The notes beneath the pieces were generated by a model. That model was given only the letters and a program-made list of their open reading frames with translations. It was not told the DNA's origin and searched no databases. Below, piece after piece: positions 35,735 through 46,389 of a stretch of DNA of 64,000 bases (position 1 is its first letter; each line of letters opens with the position of its first letter). The DNA is from Phytopseudomonas flavescens (GTDB taxonomy: Bacteria; Pseudomonadota; Gammaproteobacteria; Pseudomonadales; Pseudomonadaceae): the NCBI RefSeq assembly GCF_900100535.1, contig NZ_FNDG01000002.1, positions 310,001 through 374,000 of the forward strand, given 5' to 3'. A program made the translations under genes and the position numbers.

Positions 35735-36805
35735 ATGCGCGAGCGATTGCTGGCTGCCGAGCAGGTCGTGGGCTTTGTCTGGCGCGAAGGCGCCCTGCAT
35801 GTGCTCGATCAACGCCGCCTTCCCGGCGAGCAGGTCTGGCACGCCTGCCATTCGCTATCCGCCGTGGTGGAGATGCTCGCCGGCGGCGCCTTGCAGGGGG
35901 GCGCCGCAAGGGCCATCTGCAGCGCCTACGCCCTGTTGCTGGGCGCCCGCCAGCGTGCCGACGAGGGCGGCGACTGGTACGCCGGGCTGCAGGCGGATGG
36001 CCAGCGGCTGGTCGCCGCCGGGTTGCACGCCGTCGACTGCCAGCGTGTGCTGCTGCAGTTGCACGAGCGCCTGGCGCGTTCGCGGCCCGGCATGCCGTTG
36101 CTCGCCGTGTTGGAGGACGAGGCTCAGTGCATCCATCAACGTGACCGCGAAGCCAGCCTGGCCATGGCACAGCTCGGCGTCGAGCTGATTCGCGGTTTCC
36201 AGGGCAATTCGCAGAACCTGCTCAGCATCGGCTGCGCCGGGGCCATGGCCAGTGGTGGTTTTGGCACGGCCCTGGCGGTGATCCGCGCAGCTCAGCTCGA
36301 GGGTCTGCTGGAACGCTGCTACCTGGGGGAAAGCCGGCCGCTGCTGCAAGGCGCACGACTGGCGGCCTGGGAACTGCGCGAGGAGGGCATCGCCGTGGGG
36401 CTCGGCGCGGATGCGGCGCTGGCCCACCTGATGAAGGAGCGTGGCATCACCTGGGCCATCGTCGGTGCCGAGCGGATCGCCGCCAACGGTGACGTGCTCG
36501 GTGTGATCGGTACCTACCAACTGGCGGTAGCCGCCATGCACCATGGCGTCAGGTTGATGGTGGTAGCTCCGAGCGCCCTCATCGATCTGCAGGCCGGGAG
36601 TGGCGAAGGATGTTTTCACGAGCTCGGCCATGCGCCGTTGGCTTATCCAGAGGGTGAGCGGGTGGCGGGGGTGGACGAGGTCGAGCCGCGATTCGATGTG
36701 ACGCCCGCCGATCTGGTGGATTATCTGGTCACCGAGAAGGGCGTGATCGAGCGTCCGGACGCTGCCAAGATCGCCCAGTTGATGTCTCGCAAGCGGCTGC
36801 ACTGA
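35735..36805 (+). CDS. Divergent MtnA-like protein (methylthioribose-1-phosphate isomerase family)
   Basis: A 356-residue protein colinear with Mtn[64 protein letters not shown] and [23 protein letters not shown]. Yet key positions differ. The catalytic THCN(A/T)G motif reads SIGCAG (Gly166 at the Cys position, Cys167 at the Asn), and the catalytic Asp in VGADRIA is Glu246 (VGAERIA). The usual RGAPAIG segment is GGAARAI. The gene is intact and in the mtnA place between mtaD and gyrA. It may have changed activity or lost it. GGAG precedes the ATG at 35735. Confidence 0.8.
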   Translation: MRERLLAAEQVVGFVWREGALHVLDQRRLPGEQVWHACHSLSAVVEMLAGGALQGGAARAICSAYALLLGARQRADEGGDWYAGLQADGQRLVAAGLHAVDCQRVLLQLHERLARSRPGMPLLAVLEDEAQCIHQRDREASLAMAQLGVELIRGFQGNSQNLLSIGCAGAMASGGFGTALAVIRAAQLEGLLERCYLGESRPLLQGARLAAWELREEGIAVGLGADAALAHLMKERGITWAIVGAERIAANGDVLGVIGTYQLAVAAMHHGVRLMVVAPSALIDLQAGSGEGCFHELGHAPLAYPEGERVAGVDEVEPRFDVTPADLVDYLVTEKGVIERPDAAKIAQLMSRKRLH

Positions 36806-37030
36806 GGCCCTGGCTTCATGAGCCTGCGGGGATAGGTGCGAGGCACGCTTTGTGGTAAGCTCCGGCAGTTTTCAAGGGCGCCGTCAGCGGTCGCCGTCAC
36901 TGCTCGAATGCATGACATAACGTATTGATTTGTCGTGAGTCGTCGCTGGCCTGATGCCATCGCGACGCGCTTCGCCAGGTTCCCAGCGAACGGGGCGGAG
37001 TTTCACCAGAAAAAAGGAATCAGGCTACTC

Positions 37031-39844
37031 ATGGGCGAACTGGCCAAAGAAATCCTCCCGGTCAACATCGAAGACGAACTGAAACAGTCCTACCTCGACT
37101 ACGCCATGAGCGTGATCGTCGGGCGTGCCTTGCCGGATGCGCGCGATGGTCTCAAGCCCGTGCACCGTCGGGTGCTGTTCGCCATGAGCGAGCTGGGCAA
37201 CGACTGGAACAAGGCGTACAAGAAATCCGCCCGTGTGGTCGGTGACGTGATCGGTAAATATCACCCCCACGGTGATACCGCCGTTTACGACACCATCGTC
37301 CGTATGGCCCAGCCGTTCTCGCTGCGTTACCTGCTGGTCGATGGCCAGGGCAACTTCGGTTCGGTGGACGGCGACAACGCCGCCGCCATGCGCTACACCG
37401 AAGTGCGCATGACCAAGCTGGCCCACGAACTGCTGGCCGACCTGCACAAGGAAACCGTCGACTGGGTACCCAACTACGACGGCACCGAGCAGATCCCGGC
37501 GGTCATGCCGACCAAGATCCCCAACCTGCTGGTCAACGGTTCCAGCGGTATCGCCGTGGGCATGGCGACCAACATTCCGCCGCACAACCTGAGCGAAGTC
37601 ATCGACGGCTGTCTGGCCCTGATCGACAACCCGGAGCTGACGGTCGATGACCTGATGCAATACATCCCCGGCCCGGATTTCCCCACTGCGGGCATCATCA
37701 ACGGCCGCGCCGGTATCGTCGAAGCCTATCGCACCGGTCGTGGGCGGATTTACATCCGTGCCCGCGCCGAAGTCGAAGACATCGACAAGGTTGGCGGTCG
37801 CCAGCAGATCGTCGTTACCGAACTGCCTTACCAGCTGAACAAGGCGCGCCTGATCGAGAAGATCGCCGAGCTGGTCAAAGAGAAGAAGCTCGAAGGCATC
37901 ACCGAGCTGCGCGACGAGTCCGACAAGGACGGTATGCGCGTGGTCATCGAGCTGCGCCGCGGCGAAGTGCCCGAGGTGATCCTCAATAACCTCTACGCCC
38001 AGACCCAGATGCAGAGCGTGTTCGGCATCAACGTGGTGGCGCTGATCGACGGCCAGCCGAAGATCCTCAACCTCAAGGACATGCTCGACGCCTTCGTCCT
38101 GCACCGCCGTGAAGTGGTGACCCGGCGCACCGTGTTCGAACTGCGCAAGGCCCGTGAGCGTGGCCACATCCTCGAAGGTCAGGCCGTCGCGCTGTCCAAC
38201 ATCGACCCGGTCATCGCCCTGATCAAGGCCTCGCCGACGCCTTCCGAGGCCAAGGAAGCGCTGATTTCCACGCCGTGGGAATCGACCGCCGTGGAGGCCA
38301 TGGTCGAGCGTGCCGGTGCCGATTCGTGCCGCCCTGAGAACCTCGATCCGCAGTTCGGTCTGCGTGATGGCAAGTACTACCTGTCGCCGGAACAGGCCCA
38401 GGCGATCCTCGACCTGCGCCTGCATCGCCTGACCGGCCTCGAGCACGAGAAGCTGCTGGCCGAATACCAGGAAATCCTCACCCAGATCGGCGAGCTGATC
38501 CGCATCCTCACCAGCGCCGTGCGCCTGATGGAAGTGATCCGTGAGGAGCTGGAAGCGGTCAAGGCCGAGTTCGGTGACAAGCGCCGTACCGAGATCCTCG
38601 ATTCGCGCCTGGATCTGACCCTCGGCGACATGATCCCCGAAGAAGAGCGCGTGGTGACCATTTCCCGTGGTGGCTATGCCAAGACCCAGCCCCTGACCGC
38701 CTACCAGGCGCAGCGCCGTGGCGGCAAGGGCAAGTCGGCCACCGGCATCAAGGATGAGGACTACATCGCGCACCTGCTGGTCGCCAACAGTCACGCCACG
38801 CTGCTGCTGTTCTCCAGCAAGGGCAAGGTGTACTGGCTCAAGACCTACGAGATTCCCGAAGCGTCCCGTGCCGCCCGTGGCCGGCCACTGGTCAACCTGC
38901 TGCCGCTGGACGACGGTGAGTACATCACCACCATGCTGCAGATCGACCTCGAAGCCCTGCAGCAGCAGAGCGGTGGCGCCGATGACGACCTGGATGACGG
39001 TGACGATGCGGTGATCGAAGGCGAAGTGGTCGATGCCGAAGAGGCCGGTGAAGTGGCCGAGGTCGAAGAAGTCGACGGCGAAACCGCCGAGCTGGTGGCC
39101 GAGCCGACCGGTGCCTACATCTTCATGGCCACCGCCTTGGGTACCGTGAAGAAGACTCCGCTGGTGCAGTTCAGCCGGCCACGCTCCAACGGCCTGATCG
39201 CGCTCAAGCTGAAAGAGGGCGATACCCTGATCGCTGCCGCCATCACCGACGGCGCCAAGGAAGTCATGCTGTTCTCCGATGCCGGCAAGGTGATCCGCTT
39301 CGCCGAAGGCGTGGTGCGCGTCATGGGCCGTGGCGCCCGTGGTATCCGTGGCATGCGTATCGGCAAGGAGCAGCGCCTGATCTCCATGCTGATCCCCGAG
39401 TCCGGTGCGCAGATTCTCACCGCCTCCGAGCGCGGCTTCGGCAAGCGCACCGCGCTGAGCAAGTTCCCGCGCCGCGGTCGTGGCGGCCAGGGCGTGATCG
39501 GCATGGTCACCAAGGAGCGTAACGGCAAGCTGATCGGCGCCGTGCAGGTCCAGGATGGCGAGGAAATCATGCTGATTTCCGACCAGGGCACTCTGGTGCG
39601 TACCCGGGTCGACGAGGTGTCAAGTTCCGGTCGTAATACCCAGGGCGTGACCCTGATCAAGCTGGCCAAGGACGAGAAGCTGGTCGGCCTGGAGCGCGTG
39701 CAGGAGCCATCCGAAGAGGACATCGAAGAGGCGCTGGACGAAGAGGGCAATCCGATCGCCGTCGCTGAAGCCGATGAAACTGCCGAAGGTGACGAGCCGG
39801 TAGCAGAGGGCGACCAGCCTGCAGAAGAAGACCGCGACGCGTGA
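37031..39844 (+). CDS. gyrA: DNA gyrase subunit A
   Basis: A 937-residue gyrase A subunit: the enzyme introduces negative supercoils with GyrB. The active-site Tyr122 is in AAMRYTE. The quinolone-determining positions are Thr83 and Asp87 ([10 protein letters not shown]), the wild-type state in Pseudomonas. The C-terminal wrapping domain has the GyrA box QRRGGKG. An Asp/Glu-rich insert of about 45 residues (around [18 protein letters not shown]) interrupts the C-terminal domain, and the tail is acidic. The ATG at 37031 ([20 protein letters not shown]) is the standard start, although the frame is open upstream to a GTG at 36935. Confidence 0.98.
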   Translation: MGELAKEILPVNIEDELKQSYLDYAMSVIVGRALPDARDGLKPVHRRVLFAMSELGNDWNKAYKKSARVVGDVIGKYHPHGDTAVYDTIVRMAQPFSLRYLLVDGQGNFGSVDGDNAAAMRYTEVRMTKLAHELLADLHKETVDWVPNYDGTEQIPAVMPTKIPNLLVNGSSGIAVGMATNIPPHNLSEVIDGCLALIDNPELTVDDLMQYIPGPDFPTAGIINGRAGIVEAYRTGRGRIYIRARAEVEDIDKVGGRQQIVVTELPYQLNKARLIEKIAELVKEKKLEGITELRDESDKDGMRVVIELRRGEVPEVILNNLYAQTQMQSVFGINVVALIDGQPKILNLKDMLDAFVLHRREVVTRRTVFELRKARERGHILEGQAVALSNIDPVIALIKASPTPSEAKEALISTPWESTAVEAMVERAGADSCRPENLDPQFGLRDGKYYLSPEQAQAILDLRLHRLTGLEHEKLLAEYQEILTQIGELIRILTSAVRLMEVIREELEAVKAEFGDKRRTEILDSRLDLTLGDMIPEEERVVTISRGGYAKTQPLTAYQAQRRGGKGKSATGIKDEDYIAHLLVANSHATLLLFSSKGKVYWLKTYEIPEASRAARGRPLVNLLPLDDGEYITTMLQIDLEALQQQSGGADDDLDDGDDAVIEGEVVDAEEAGEVAEVEEVDGETAELVAEPTGAYIFMATALGTVKKTPLVQFSRPRSNGLIALKLKEGDTLIAAAITDGAKEVMLFSDAGKVIRFAEGVVRVMGRGARGIRGMRIGKEQRLISMLIPESGAQILTASERGFGKRTALSKFPRRGRGGQGVIGMVTKERNGKLIGAVQVQDGEEIMLISDQGTLVRTRVDEVSSSGRNTQGVTLIKLAKDEKLVGLERVQEPSEEDIEEALDEEGNPIAVAEADETAEGDEPVAEGDQPAEEDRDA

Positions 39845-39853
39845 GCGCGCCGC

Positions 39854-39883
39854 GCTGCCTGCAGCAGGGGTGCTGCAGGCAGC
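39854..39883 (+). terminator. Perfect 13-bp hairpin between gyrA and serC
   Basis: GCTGCCTGCAGCA (39854-39866) pairs perfectly with TGCTGCAGGCAGC (39871-39883) around GGGG. Only ATTT follows, so it is a weak intrinsic terminator or an mRNA-stabilising hairpin at the gyrA 3' end. Confidence 0.6.
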
Positions 39884-39936
39884 ATTTCGCCAGATGGATG
39901 TAGCGCTGTAACCAGACAGTCAAGCGAGAGTGAATT

Positions 39937-41022
39937 GTGAGCAAGCGAGCCTTTAACTTCTGCGCCGGCCCCGCCGCGCTTCCCGAAGCCGTTCTGCAGC
40001 GTGCCCAGGCCGAGCTTCTCGACTGGCAGGGCAAAGGCCTGTCCGTCATGGAAATGAGCCACCGCAGCGACGACTACGTGGCCATCGCTGAAAAGGCCGA
40101 GCAGGATCTGCGCGACCTGCTGACCATTCCCTCCGATTACAAGGTGCTGTTCCTGCAGGGCGGCGCCAGCCAGCAGTTCGCGGAAATCCCGCTCAACCTG
40201 CTGCCTGAGGACGGCACTGCCGATTACGTCGACACTGGAATCTGGTCGAAGAAGAGCATCGAGGAAGCCCGCCGCTACGGCAACGTCAACGTCGCCGCCA
40301 GCGCCAAGCCCTACGATTACTTCGCCATTCCCGGGCAGAACGAATGGCAGCTGTCCAAGGACGCCGCCTACCTGCATTACGCCAGCAACGAAACCATCGG
40401 CGGCCTGCAGTTCGACTGGATCCCCGAGACTGGCGACGTTCCGCTGGTGGTCGACATGTCGTCCGATATTCTCTCGCGTGAAGTGGATGTCTCGAAGTTC
40501 GGCCTGATCTATGCCGGCGCCCAGAAGAACATCGGCCCCAGCGGCCTGGTGGTGGCGATCGTTCGTGAAGACCTGCTCGGCCGCGCGCGCAGCGCCTGCC
40601 CGACCATGCTCAATTACAAGATCGCTGCCGACAACGGCTCGATGTACAACACCCCGGCGACCTTCTCCTGGTACCTGTCCGGCCTGGTCTTCGAGTGGCT
40701 GAAGGAACAGGGTGGCGTGGCCGCCATGGAGCAACGCAACAAGGCCAAGAAGGAGCTGCTGTACGGCGTGATCGACGCCAGCGAGTTCTACAGCAACCCC
40801 ATCGCCGGCAATGCCCGCTCGTGGATGAACGTGCCGTTCCGCCTGGCTGACGAGCGCCTCGACAAGCCGTTCCTGGCCGGTGCCGATGCCCGTGGCCTGC
40901 TCAACCTCAAGGGCCACCGTTCGGTGGGCGGCATGCGTGCCTCCATCTACAATGCCGTGGGCCTGGATGCCGTACAGGCCCTGGTCGCTTACATGGCGGA
41001 GTTCGAGAAGGAGCACGGCTGA
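39937..41022 (+). CDS. serC: Phosphoserine aminotransferase
   Basis: A 361-residue class V PLP aminotransferase that makes phosphoserine from phosphohydroxypyruvate and also serves pyridoxine synthesis. FNFCAGPAALPEAVLQRAQ, MEMSHRSDDY, VLFLQGGASQQFAEIPLN and the PLP Lys in YAGAQKNIGPSGLVV are seen. A GTG start at 39937 is used because it gives the standard MSKRAFNFCAGP beginning, with GAGAG upstream. The stop shares a base with the pheA ATG. This starts the serC-pheA-hisC-tyrA/aroA-cmk-rpsA superoperon. Confidence 0.97.
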   Translation: MSKRAFNFCAGPAALPEAVLQRAQAELLDWQGKGLSVMEMSHRSDDYVAIAEKAEQDLRDLLTIPSDYKVLFLQGGASQQFAEIPLNLLPEDGTADYVDTGIWSKKSIEEARRYGNVNVAASAKPYDYFAIPGQNEWQLSKDAAYLHYASNETIGGLQFDWIPETGDVPLVVDMSSDILSREVDVSKFGLIYAGAQKNIGPSGLVVAIVREDLLGRARSACPTMLNYKIAADNGSMYNTPATFSWYLSGLVFEWLKEQGGVAAMEQRNKAKKELLYGVIDASEFYSNPIAGNARSWMNVPFRLADERLDKPFLAGADARGLLNLKGHRSVGGMRASIYNAVGLDAVQALVAYMAEFEKEHG

Positions 41023-42131
41023 TGACCACGGACGTGAACAGCGACCAGGCGTTGCAGGCCCTGCGCCTGCGCATCGACAGCCTGGACGAGAAGATTCTCG
41101 AACTGATCAGCGACCGCGCACGCTGCGCCGAAGAAGTGGCGCGGGTGAAGATGGCCGCGCTGCCCGTTGGCGAGCAGCCGGTGTTCTATCGGCCCGAGCG
41201 TGAGGCCCAGGTGCTCAAGCGGGTCATGGAGCGCAACCGCGGTCCGCTCGGCAACGAGGACATGGCGCGGCTGTTTCGTGAAATCATGTCCTCCTGCCTG
41301 GCGCTGGAGAATCCGCTGAAGGTTGCCTACCTGGGCCCGGAAGGCACCTTCTCCCAGGCGGCGGCGATGAAGCATTTCGGTCACGCGGTGATCAGCCAGC
41401 CCATGGCGGCTATCGACGAGGTGTTCCGCGAAGTGGCGGCCGGTGCCGTCAACTTCGGCGTGGTACCGGTAGAGAATTCCACCGAAGGGGCGGTCAACCA
41501 CACCCTCGACAGCTTCCTCGAGCACGATCTGGTGATCTGCGGCGAAGTGGAACTGCGCATCCACCATCATCTGCTGGTCGGCGACGCCACCAAGACCGAC
41601 CGCATCACCCGCATCTATTCCCATGCCCAGTCCCTGGCCCAGTGCCGCAAATGGCTGGACGCCCATTACCCGAACGTCGAGCGCGTGGCGGTTTCCAGCA
41701 ACGCCGACGCTGCACGGCGGGTGAAGAGCGAATGGAACTCGGCAGCCATCGCCGGTGACATGGCCGCCAACCTGTACGACCTGACCCGGCTCGCCGAGAA
41801 GATCGAGGATCGCCCGGACAACTCCACCCGGTTCCTGATCATCGGCAACCAGGAAGTGCCGCCGACCGGCGATGACAAGACCTCGGTGATCGTCTCCATG
41901 CGCAACAAGCCGGGCGCGCTGCACGAGCTGCTGGTGCCGTTCCACCAGAACGATATCGACCTGACCCGCATCGAAACCCGCCCCTCGCGCAGCGGCAAGT
42001 GGACCTACGCCTTCTTCATCGATTTCGTCGGCCACCATCGCGATCCGCTGATCAAGGACGTGCTGGAAAAAATCAATGGGGAAGCCGTGGCGCTCAAGGT
42101 GCTGGGCTCCTACCCGAAAGCGGTACTTTAA
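41022..42131 (+). CDS. pheA: Bifunctional chorismate mutase/prephenate dehydratase (P-protein)
   Basis: A 369-residue bifunctional enzyme for phenylalanine synthesis. The N-terminal AroQ mutase helix reads LQALRLRIDSLDEKILELISDRARCAEEVARVK. The dehydratase domain starts at KVAYLGPEGTFSQAAAMKHFG with NSTEGAVNHTLDSF, and the ACT regulatory domain (SVIVSMRNKPGALHELLVPF...LTRIETRPSR) binds Phe for feedback inhibition. The ATG overlaps the serC stop. An 87-base gap with GCTT-type low-complexity sequence precedes hisC. Confidence 0.97.
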   Translation: MTTDVNSDQALQALRLRIDSLDEKILELISDRARCAEEVARVKMAALPVGEQPVFYRPEREAQVLKRVMERNRGPLGNEDMARLFREIMSSCLALENPLKVAYLGPEGTFSQAAAMKHFGHAVISQPMAAIDEVFREVAAGAVNFGVVPVENSTEGAVNHTLDSFLEHDLVICGEVELRIHHHLLVGDATKTDRITRIYSHAQSLAQCRKWLDAHYPNVERVAVSSNADAARRVKSEWNSAAIAGDMAANLYDLTRLAEKIEDRPDNSTRFLIIGNQEVPPTGDDKTSVIVSMRNKPGALHELLVPFHQNDIDLTRIETRPSRSGKWTYAFFIDFVGHHRDPLIKDVLEKINGEAVALKVLGSYPKAVL

Positions 42132-42218
42132 ACAGCAGCTGCACGCTGCGAGCCACACGCTGCCCGTGAGCGGCGTTCCGGCTCGTGGCCTGCGGCTTAT
42201 AGCTTGAGGCTTGCAGCT

Positions 42219-43328
42219 ATGTCTTGTGATTTCATCGCCCTGGCTCAGCCAGGCGTACAGAAACTTTCCCCCTACGTGCCGGGCAAGCCGGTGGATGAGT
42301 TGGCCCGCGAGCTGAACATGGACCCGGCCAGCATCGTCAAACTGGCCAGCAACGAGAACCCGCTCGGCCCGAGCCCGAAAGCGCTGGCGGCGATCCGCGC
42401 TGAGCTGGACGAGCTGACCCGCTATCCGGACGGCAACGGCTTCACCCTGAAGACCCTGCTGGCCGAGCGCTGTGGCGTGACCACCGCCCAGGTGACCCTG
42501 GGCAATGGCTCCAACGATATCCTCGAACTGGTCGCTCGCGCCTACCTGGCCCCCGGTCTGAATGCGGTGTTCAGCGAGCACGCGTTCGCCGTCTACCCGA
42601 TCGCTACCCAGGCCGTTGGCGCCCAGGCCAGGGTCGTGCCGGCGGTAAACTTCGCCCATGACCTGCCGGCCATGCTGGCGGCTATCGATGCCAACACCCG
42701 GGTGGTGTTCATCGCCAACCCGAACAATCCGACCGGTACCTGGTTCGACAAGCAGGCGCTGCATGACTTCCTTGCTGCCGTGCCGGAAAACGTGCTGGTG
42801 GTGCTGGACGAGGCCTATATCGAATACGCCGACGGCGACGAGCTGCCGGATGGCCTGGATTTTCTCGCCGGCCATGCCAACCTGCTGGTCTCACGTACCT
42901 TCTCCAAGGCCTACGGTCTGGCCTCGTTGCGGGTTGGCTATGGCTTGAGCCGACCGGATGTGGCGGACGTGTTGAACCGTGTTCGCCAGCCGTTCAACGT
43001 CAACAGCTTCGCCCTGGCTGCGGCTTGTGCGGCTTTCGACGACAGCGAATACCTGGCGCGCAGCCGCGAGGTCAACGCCGCCGGTATGCTGCAGTTGCAA
43101 GAAGGCTGCCGCGCGTTGGGCCTTGGCTGGATCCCGTCCAAGGCCAACTTCCTGGCCATCGACTTCGGCCGTGACACCGCGGCGATCAACCAGGGCCTGC
43201 TGCGTGAGGGGGTGATCGTGCGGCCGGTCGCCGGCTACGGCATGCCCAACCACCTGCGCGTGTCCATCGGCCTGCCGGCCGAGAATGCCCGCTTCCTGGA
43301 GGCACTGCGCAAGGTGCTGAACGCGTGA
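42219..43328 (+). CDS. hisC: Histidinol-phosphate/aromatic aminotransferase HisC (second-type)
   Basis: A 369-residue class I/II PLP aminotransferase. LSPYVPGKPVDELAREL, KLASNENPLGPSPKA, FIANPNNPTGTWF, VLDEAYIEYAD and the PLP Lys in SRTFSKAYGLASLRVGYG are conserved. In this operon position, next to pheA and tyrA, the enzyme (hisC2 in P. aeruginosa) is expected to aminate prephenate or aromatic keto acids as well as imidazole-acetol phosphate. The ATG at 42219 was chosen; four bases overlap the next gene. Confidence 0.94.
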   Translation: MSCDFIALAQPGVQKLSPYVPGKPVDELARELNMDPASIVKLASNENPLGPSPKALAAIRAELDELTRYPDGNGFTLKTLLAERCGVTTAQVTLGNGSNDILELVARAYLAPGLNAVFSEHAFAVYPIATQAVGAQARVVPAVNFAHDLPAMLAAIDANTRVVFIANPNNPTGTWFDKQALHDFLAAVPENVLVVLDEAYIEYADGDELPDGLDFLAGHANLLVSRTFSKAYGLASLRVGYGLSRPDVADVLNRVRQPFNVNSFALAAACAAFDDSEYLARSREVNAAGMLQLQEGCRALGLGWIPSKANFLAIDFGRDTAAINQGLLREGVIVRPVAGYGMPNHLRVSIGLPAENARFLEALRKVLNA

Positions 43329-45568
43329 TCGAACGCAATGCGCCGGTGACCGGGTTGCTGGTCGAGCGCCTGGTCGTGGTGGGGCTCGGCCTGATCGGTG
43401 GCTCCTTCGCCAAGGGCCTGCGCGCCCGTGGTGTGTGTCGTGAGGTGGTTGGCGTCGATCTTGATCCGCAGGCGCGCCGCATGGCCGTCGAGCTGGGCGT
43501 GGCAGACCGCTGCGAGGAGCAACTGGCCGCCGCTTGTCAGGGCGCCGACGTGATCATGCTGGCCGTGCCCATCCTGGCCATGGAGCGGGTGCTCGGCGAA
43601 CTGGCCAGGCTGAACCTCGGCGATGCCATTCTGACCGATGCCGGCAGCGCCAAAGGCAACGTGGTGCGGGCGGCCGAAGCGGTATTTGGCGGGGTGCCGG
43701 TGCGTTTCGTACCGGGCCATCCTATCGCCGGTTCCGAACAGAGCGGCGTCGAGGCCGCCAACGGCGAGCTGTTCAAGCGCCACAAGGTGATCCTCACACC
43801 GCTGGCGCAGACCGATGCGACGGCCCTGCAGCGGGTCGACCAGCTCTGGCGCGAGCTGGGGGCCGACGTCGAGCACATGCAGGTCGAACACCACGACCAG
43901 GTGCTCGCGGCCACCAGCCATTTGCCGCACCTGCTGGCCTTTGGCCTGGTCGACTCGCTGGCCAAACGCAACGAGAATCTGGAGATCTTTCGCTACGCCG
44001 CCGGCGGCTTCCGCGACTTCACCCGGATCGCCGGCAGCGATCCGGTCATGTGGCACGACATCTTTCTCGCCAACCGCGAGGCGGTGCTGCGCACTCTGGA
44101 TGTATTTCGCGACGACCTCGACGCCCTGCGCGACGCGGTCGACGCAGGGGACGGGCATCACCTGCTGGGCGTATTCACGCGCGCCCGCGTGGCCCGCGAA
44201 CATTTCAGCAAAATACTGGCCCGCCGGGCCTATGTGGACGCTATGCACTCGAACGATCTGGTTTTCCTGGCTAATCCTGGTGGCGCTGTCCGTGGGCGTA
44301 TCCGCGTTCCCGGCGACAAGTCCATCTCCCACCGCTCGATCATGCTCGGCTCGCTGGCCGAAGGCACTACCGAGGTCGAAGGCTTCCTGGAGGGCGAAGA
44401 TGCCCTGGCGACCCTGCAGGCCTTTCGCGACATGGGCGTGGTCATCGAGGGCCCGCATCATGGCCGCGTGACTATCCATGGCGTTGGCCTGCACGGCCTC
44501 AAGCCGCCACCCGGGCCGATCTACGTGGGCAATTCGGGGACCTCCATGCGCCTGCTGTCCGGCCTGCTGGCGGGCCAGCCGTTCGACGTGACCATGACTG
44601 GCGACGCGTCGCTGTCCAAGCGCCCGATGAACCGCGTGGCCAACCCGTTGCGCGAGATGGGCGCGGTGGTCGAGACCGGCCCGGACGGTCGCCCGCCACT
44701 GACCATCCGCGGCGGCCATAGGCTCAAGGCGCTGACCTACACCTTGCCGATGGCCAGTGCCCAGGTCAAATCCTGCCTGCTGCTGGCTGGCCTGTATGCC
44801 GAAGGTGTCACCACCATCACCGAGCCGGCGCCGACCCGCGATCACACCGAGCGCATGCTGCGCGGCTTCGGTTATGCGGTCGACTCCAGAGGCCCGGTTG
44901 CCTCGCTGCAGGCAGGTGGCAAACTGACCGCTACCCGTATCGAAGTGCCAGCGGACATTTCTTCGGCAGCCTTCTTCCTGGTGGCGGCCTCCATCGCCGA
45001 AGGCAGTGACCTGCTGCTCGAGCATGTCGGCATCAACCCGACCCGCATTGGCGTGATCGAGATCCTGCGCCTGATGGGCGGTGATATCCGCCTGGAAAAC
45101 CAGCGGGAAGTCGGCGGCGAGCCGGTGGCCGACCTGCGTGTGCGCGGTGCCAGGCTCAAAGGCATCGAGATTCCCGAAGCGCTGGTGCCGCTGGCCATCG
45201 ACGAATTCCCGGTGCTGTTCGTCGCTGCGGTCTGCGCCGAAGGGCGCACCGTGCTGCGTGGCGCCGAAGAACTGCGGGTCAAGGAGTCCGACCGCATCCA
45301 GGTGATGGCCGACGGCCTGACCAGCCTGGGCGTGAAGGTCGAGCCGACCGCCGATGGCATCATCATCGACGGTGGCCAGGTCATTGGTGGCGGCGAGGTT
45401 TACAGCCACGGCGATCACCGTATCGCCATGGCCTTCAGTGTCGCCTCGCTGCGTGCCAGCGCGCCGATCCGCATCCACGACTGCGCCAACGTCGCCACCT
45501 CGTTCCCCAACTTCCTCGCCCTGGCCGAGCAGGTCGGCATTCGCGTGGCAGTGGAGGGGCAGCGATGA
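43325..45568 (+). CDS. tyrA-aroA: Fused prephenate dehydrogenase / EPSP synthase
   Basis: A 747-residue fusion. Residues 1-300 are TyrA, with the NAD loop [27 protein letters not shown] and [16 protein letters not shown]. From about residue 315 comes AroA (EPSP synthase): [63 protein letters not shown] and [16 protein letters not shown]. The GEDALATL and DKSISHRS signatures resemble class II synthases, but the Gly corresponding to the glyphosate-sensitive position (GNSGTSMR) is retained. The fusion is characteristic of pseudomonads and joins tyrosine synthesis to the shikimate pathway. Confidence 0.96.
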   Translation: MIERNAPVTGLLVERLVVVGLGLIGGSFAKGLRARGVCREVVGVDLDPQARRMAVELGVADRCEEQLAAACQGADVIMLAVPILAMERVLGELARLNLGDAILTDAGSAKGNVVRAAEAVFGGVPVRFVPGHPIAGSEQSGVEAANGELFKRHKVILTPLAQTDATALQRVDQLWRELGADVEHMQVEHHDQVLAATSHLPHLLAFGLVDSLAKRNENLEIFRYAAGGFRDFTRIAGSDPVMWHDIFLANREAVLRTLDVFRDDLDALRDAVDAGDGHHLLGVFTRARVAREHFSKILARRAYVDAMHSNDLVFLANPGGAVRGRIRVPGDKSISHRSIMLGSLAEGTTEVEGFLEGEDALATLQAFRDMGVVIEGPHHGRVTIHGVGLHGLKPPPGPIYVGNSGTSMRLLSGLLAGQPFDVTMTGDASLSKRPMNRVANPLREMGAVVETGPDGRPPLTIRGGHRLKALTYTLPMASAQVKSCLLLAGLYAEGVTTITEPAPTRDHTERMLRGFGYAVDSRGPVASLQAGGKLTATRIEVPADISSAAFFLVAASIAEGSDLLLEHVGINPTRIGVIEILRLMGGDIRLENQREVGGEPVADLRVRGARLKGIEIPEALVPLAIDEFPVLFVAAVCAEGRTVLRGAEELRVKESDRIQVMADGLTSLGVKVEPTADGIIIDGGQVIGGGEVYSHGDHRIAMAFSVASLRASAPIRIHDCANVATSFPNFLALAEQVGIRVAVEGQR

Positions 45569-46251
45569 ACGTCGCACCAGTCATCACCATCGACGGGCCG
45601 AGCGGCTCGGGCAAGGGCACGGTAGCCGGCCTGCTGGCCAGGCAACTGGGCTGGAACCTGCTGGACTCCGGCGCGCTGTATCGCCTGCTGGCGTTCTCCG
45701 CACGCAACCATGGCGTCGACCTGGGCAACGAGGCCTCGCTGACGCTGCTCGCCGCGCACCTCGACGTGCAGTTTCTCGCCGCCGGTGATGGCAAGCCGCA
45801 GCGCATCATCCTCGAGGGCGAGGAGGTGACCGATGCCATCCGCAACGAGCAGGTCGGTGCCGGGGCCTCCCAGGTCGCCGCACTGCCTGCGGTGCGCGAG
45901 GCGCTGCTGCAGCGTCAGCGCGCCTTCAACGAGGCGCCGGGCCTGGTGGCCGATGGTCGTGACATGGGCACGGTGGTGTTTCCCGATGCGCCATTGAAGG
46001 TTTTTCTCACCGCCAGCGCCGAGGAGCGGGCCAACCGACGTTACCTGCAGTTGAAGGCCAAGGGCGATGATGTTAATCTCGCGAGTCTTCTTGAGGAGAT
46101 TCGGGCACGCGACGAGCGTGATACCCAGCGTACGGTGGCTCCGCTCAAGCCGGCGGCCGACGCGATCCAGCTGGATTCCACCGAATTGTCCATCGAGCAG
46201 GTGCTGGAAAGAATTCTGAGCGAAGTCGCCAGTCGCGACCTCGCCAGTTGA
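45565..46251 (+). CDS. cmk: Cytidylate kinase
   Basis: A 228-residue kinase that phosphorylates CMP and dCMP. The P-loop is [19 protein letters not shown], followed by [15 protein letters not shown] and [40 protein letters not shown]. The ATG overlaps the aroA TGA by four bases. The order aroA-cmk-rpsA is conserved in many proteobacteria. Confidence 0.97.
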   Translation: MNVAPVITIDGPSGSGKGTVAGLLARQLGWNLLDSGALYRLLAFSARNHGVDLGNEASLTLLAAHLDVQFLAAGDGKPQRIILEGEEVTDAIRNEQVGAGASQVAALPAVREALLQRQRAFNEAPGLVADGRDMGTVVFPDAPLKVFLTASAEERANRRYLQLKAKGDDVNLASLLEEIRARDERDTQRTVAPLKPAADAIQLDSTELSIEQVLERILSEVASRDLAS

Positions 46252-46277
46252 AAAAGAGCCATCTCGGCTCGCAGGGG

Positions 46278-46313
46278 AGGCTTGCGGGAGACCAGTCCAC
46301 GTCCCGCAGGCCT
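46278..46313 (+). promoter_or_regulatory. Hairpin in the rpsA leader
   Basis: AGGCTTGCGGGA (46278-46289) pairs with TCCCGCAGGCCT (46302-46313) with a single G-T wobble, followed by TCTTTC. It lies 77 bases before the rpsA start in the 138-base cmk-rpsA gap. It may be a weak terminator for cmk or part of a leader used in S1 autoregulation; the sequence does not decide. Confidence 0.5.
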
Positions 46314-46389
46314 TCTTTCACATGAATAAACCCGCATTGTCTGGAGTGCGGAGCAGGGCGAATCCCCGCCCGATCCAACAGGAATAAAC

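Noticed and set aside
37031..39844. Possible quinolone-resistance changes in gyrA
   Set aside because: Thr83 and Asp87 are the wild-type residues, so no resistance change is present at the main positions.
43325..45568. Possible glyphosate-tolerant EPSP synthase domain
   Set aside because: Some motifs resemble class II enzymes, but the Gly at the inhibitor-sensitive position is kept, so tolerance cannot be claimed from the sequence.
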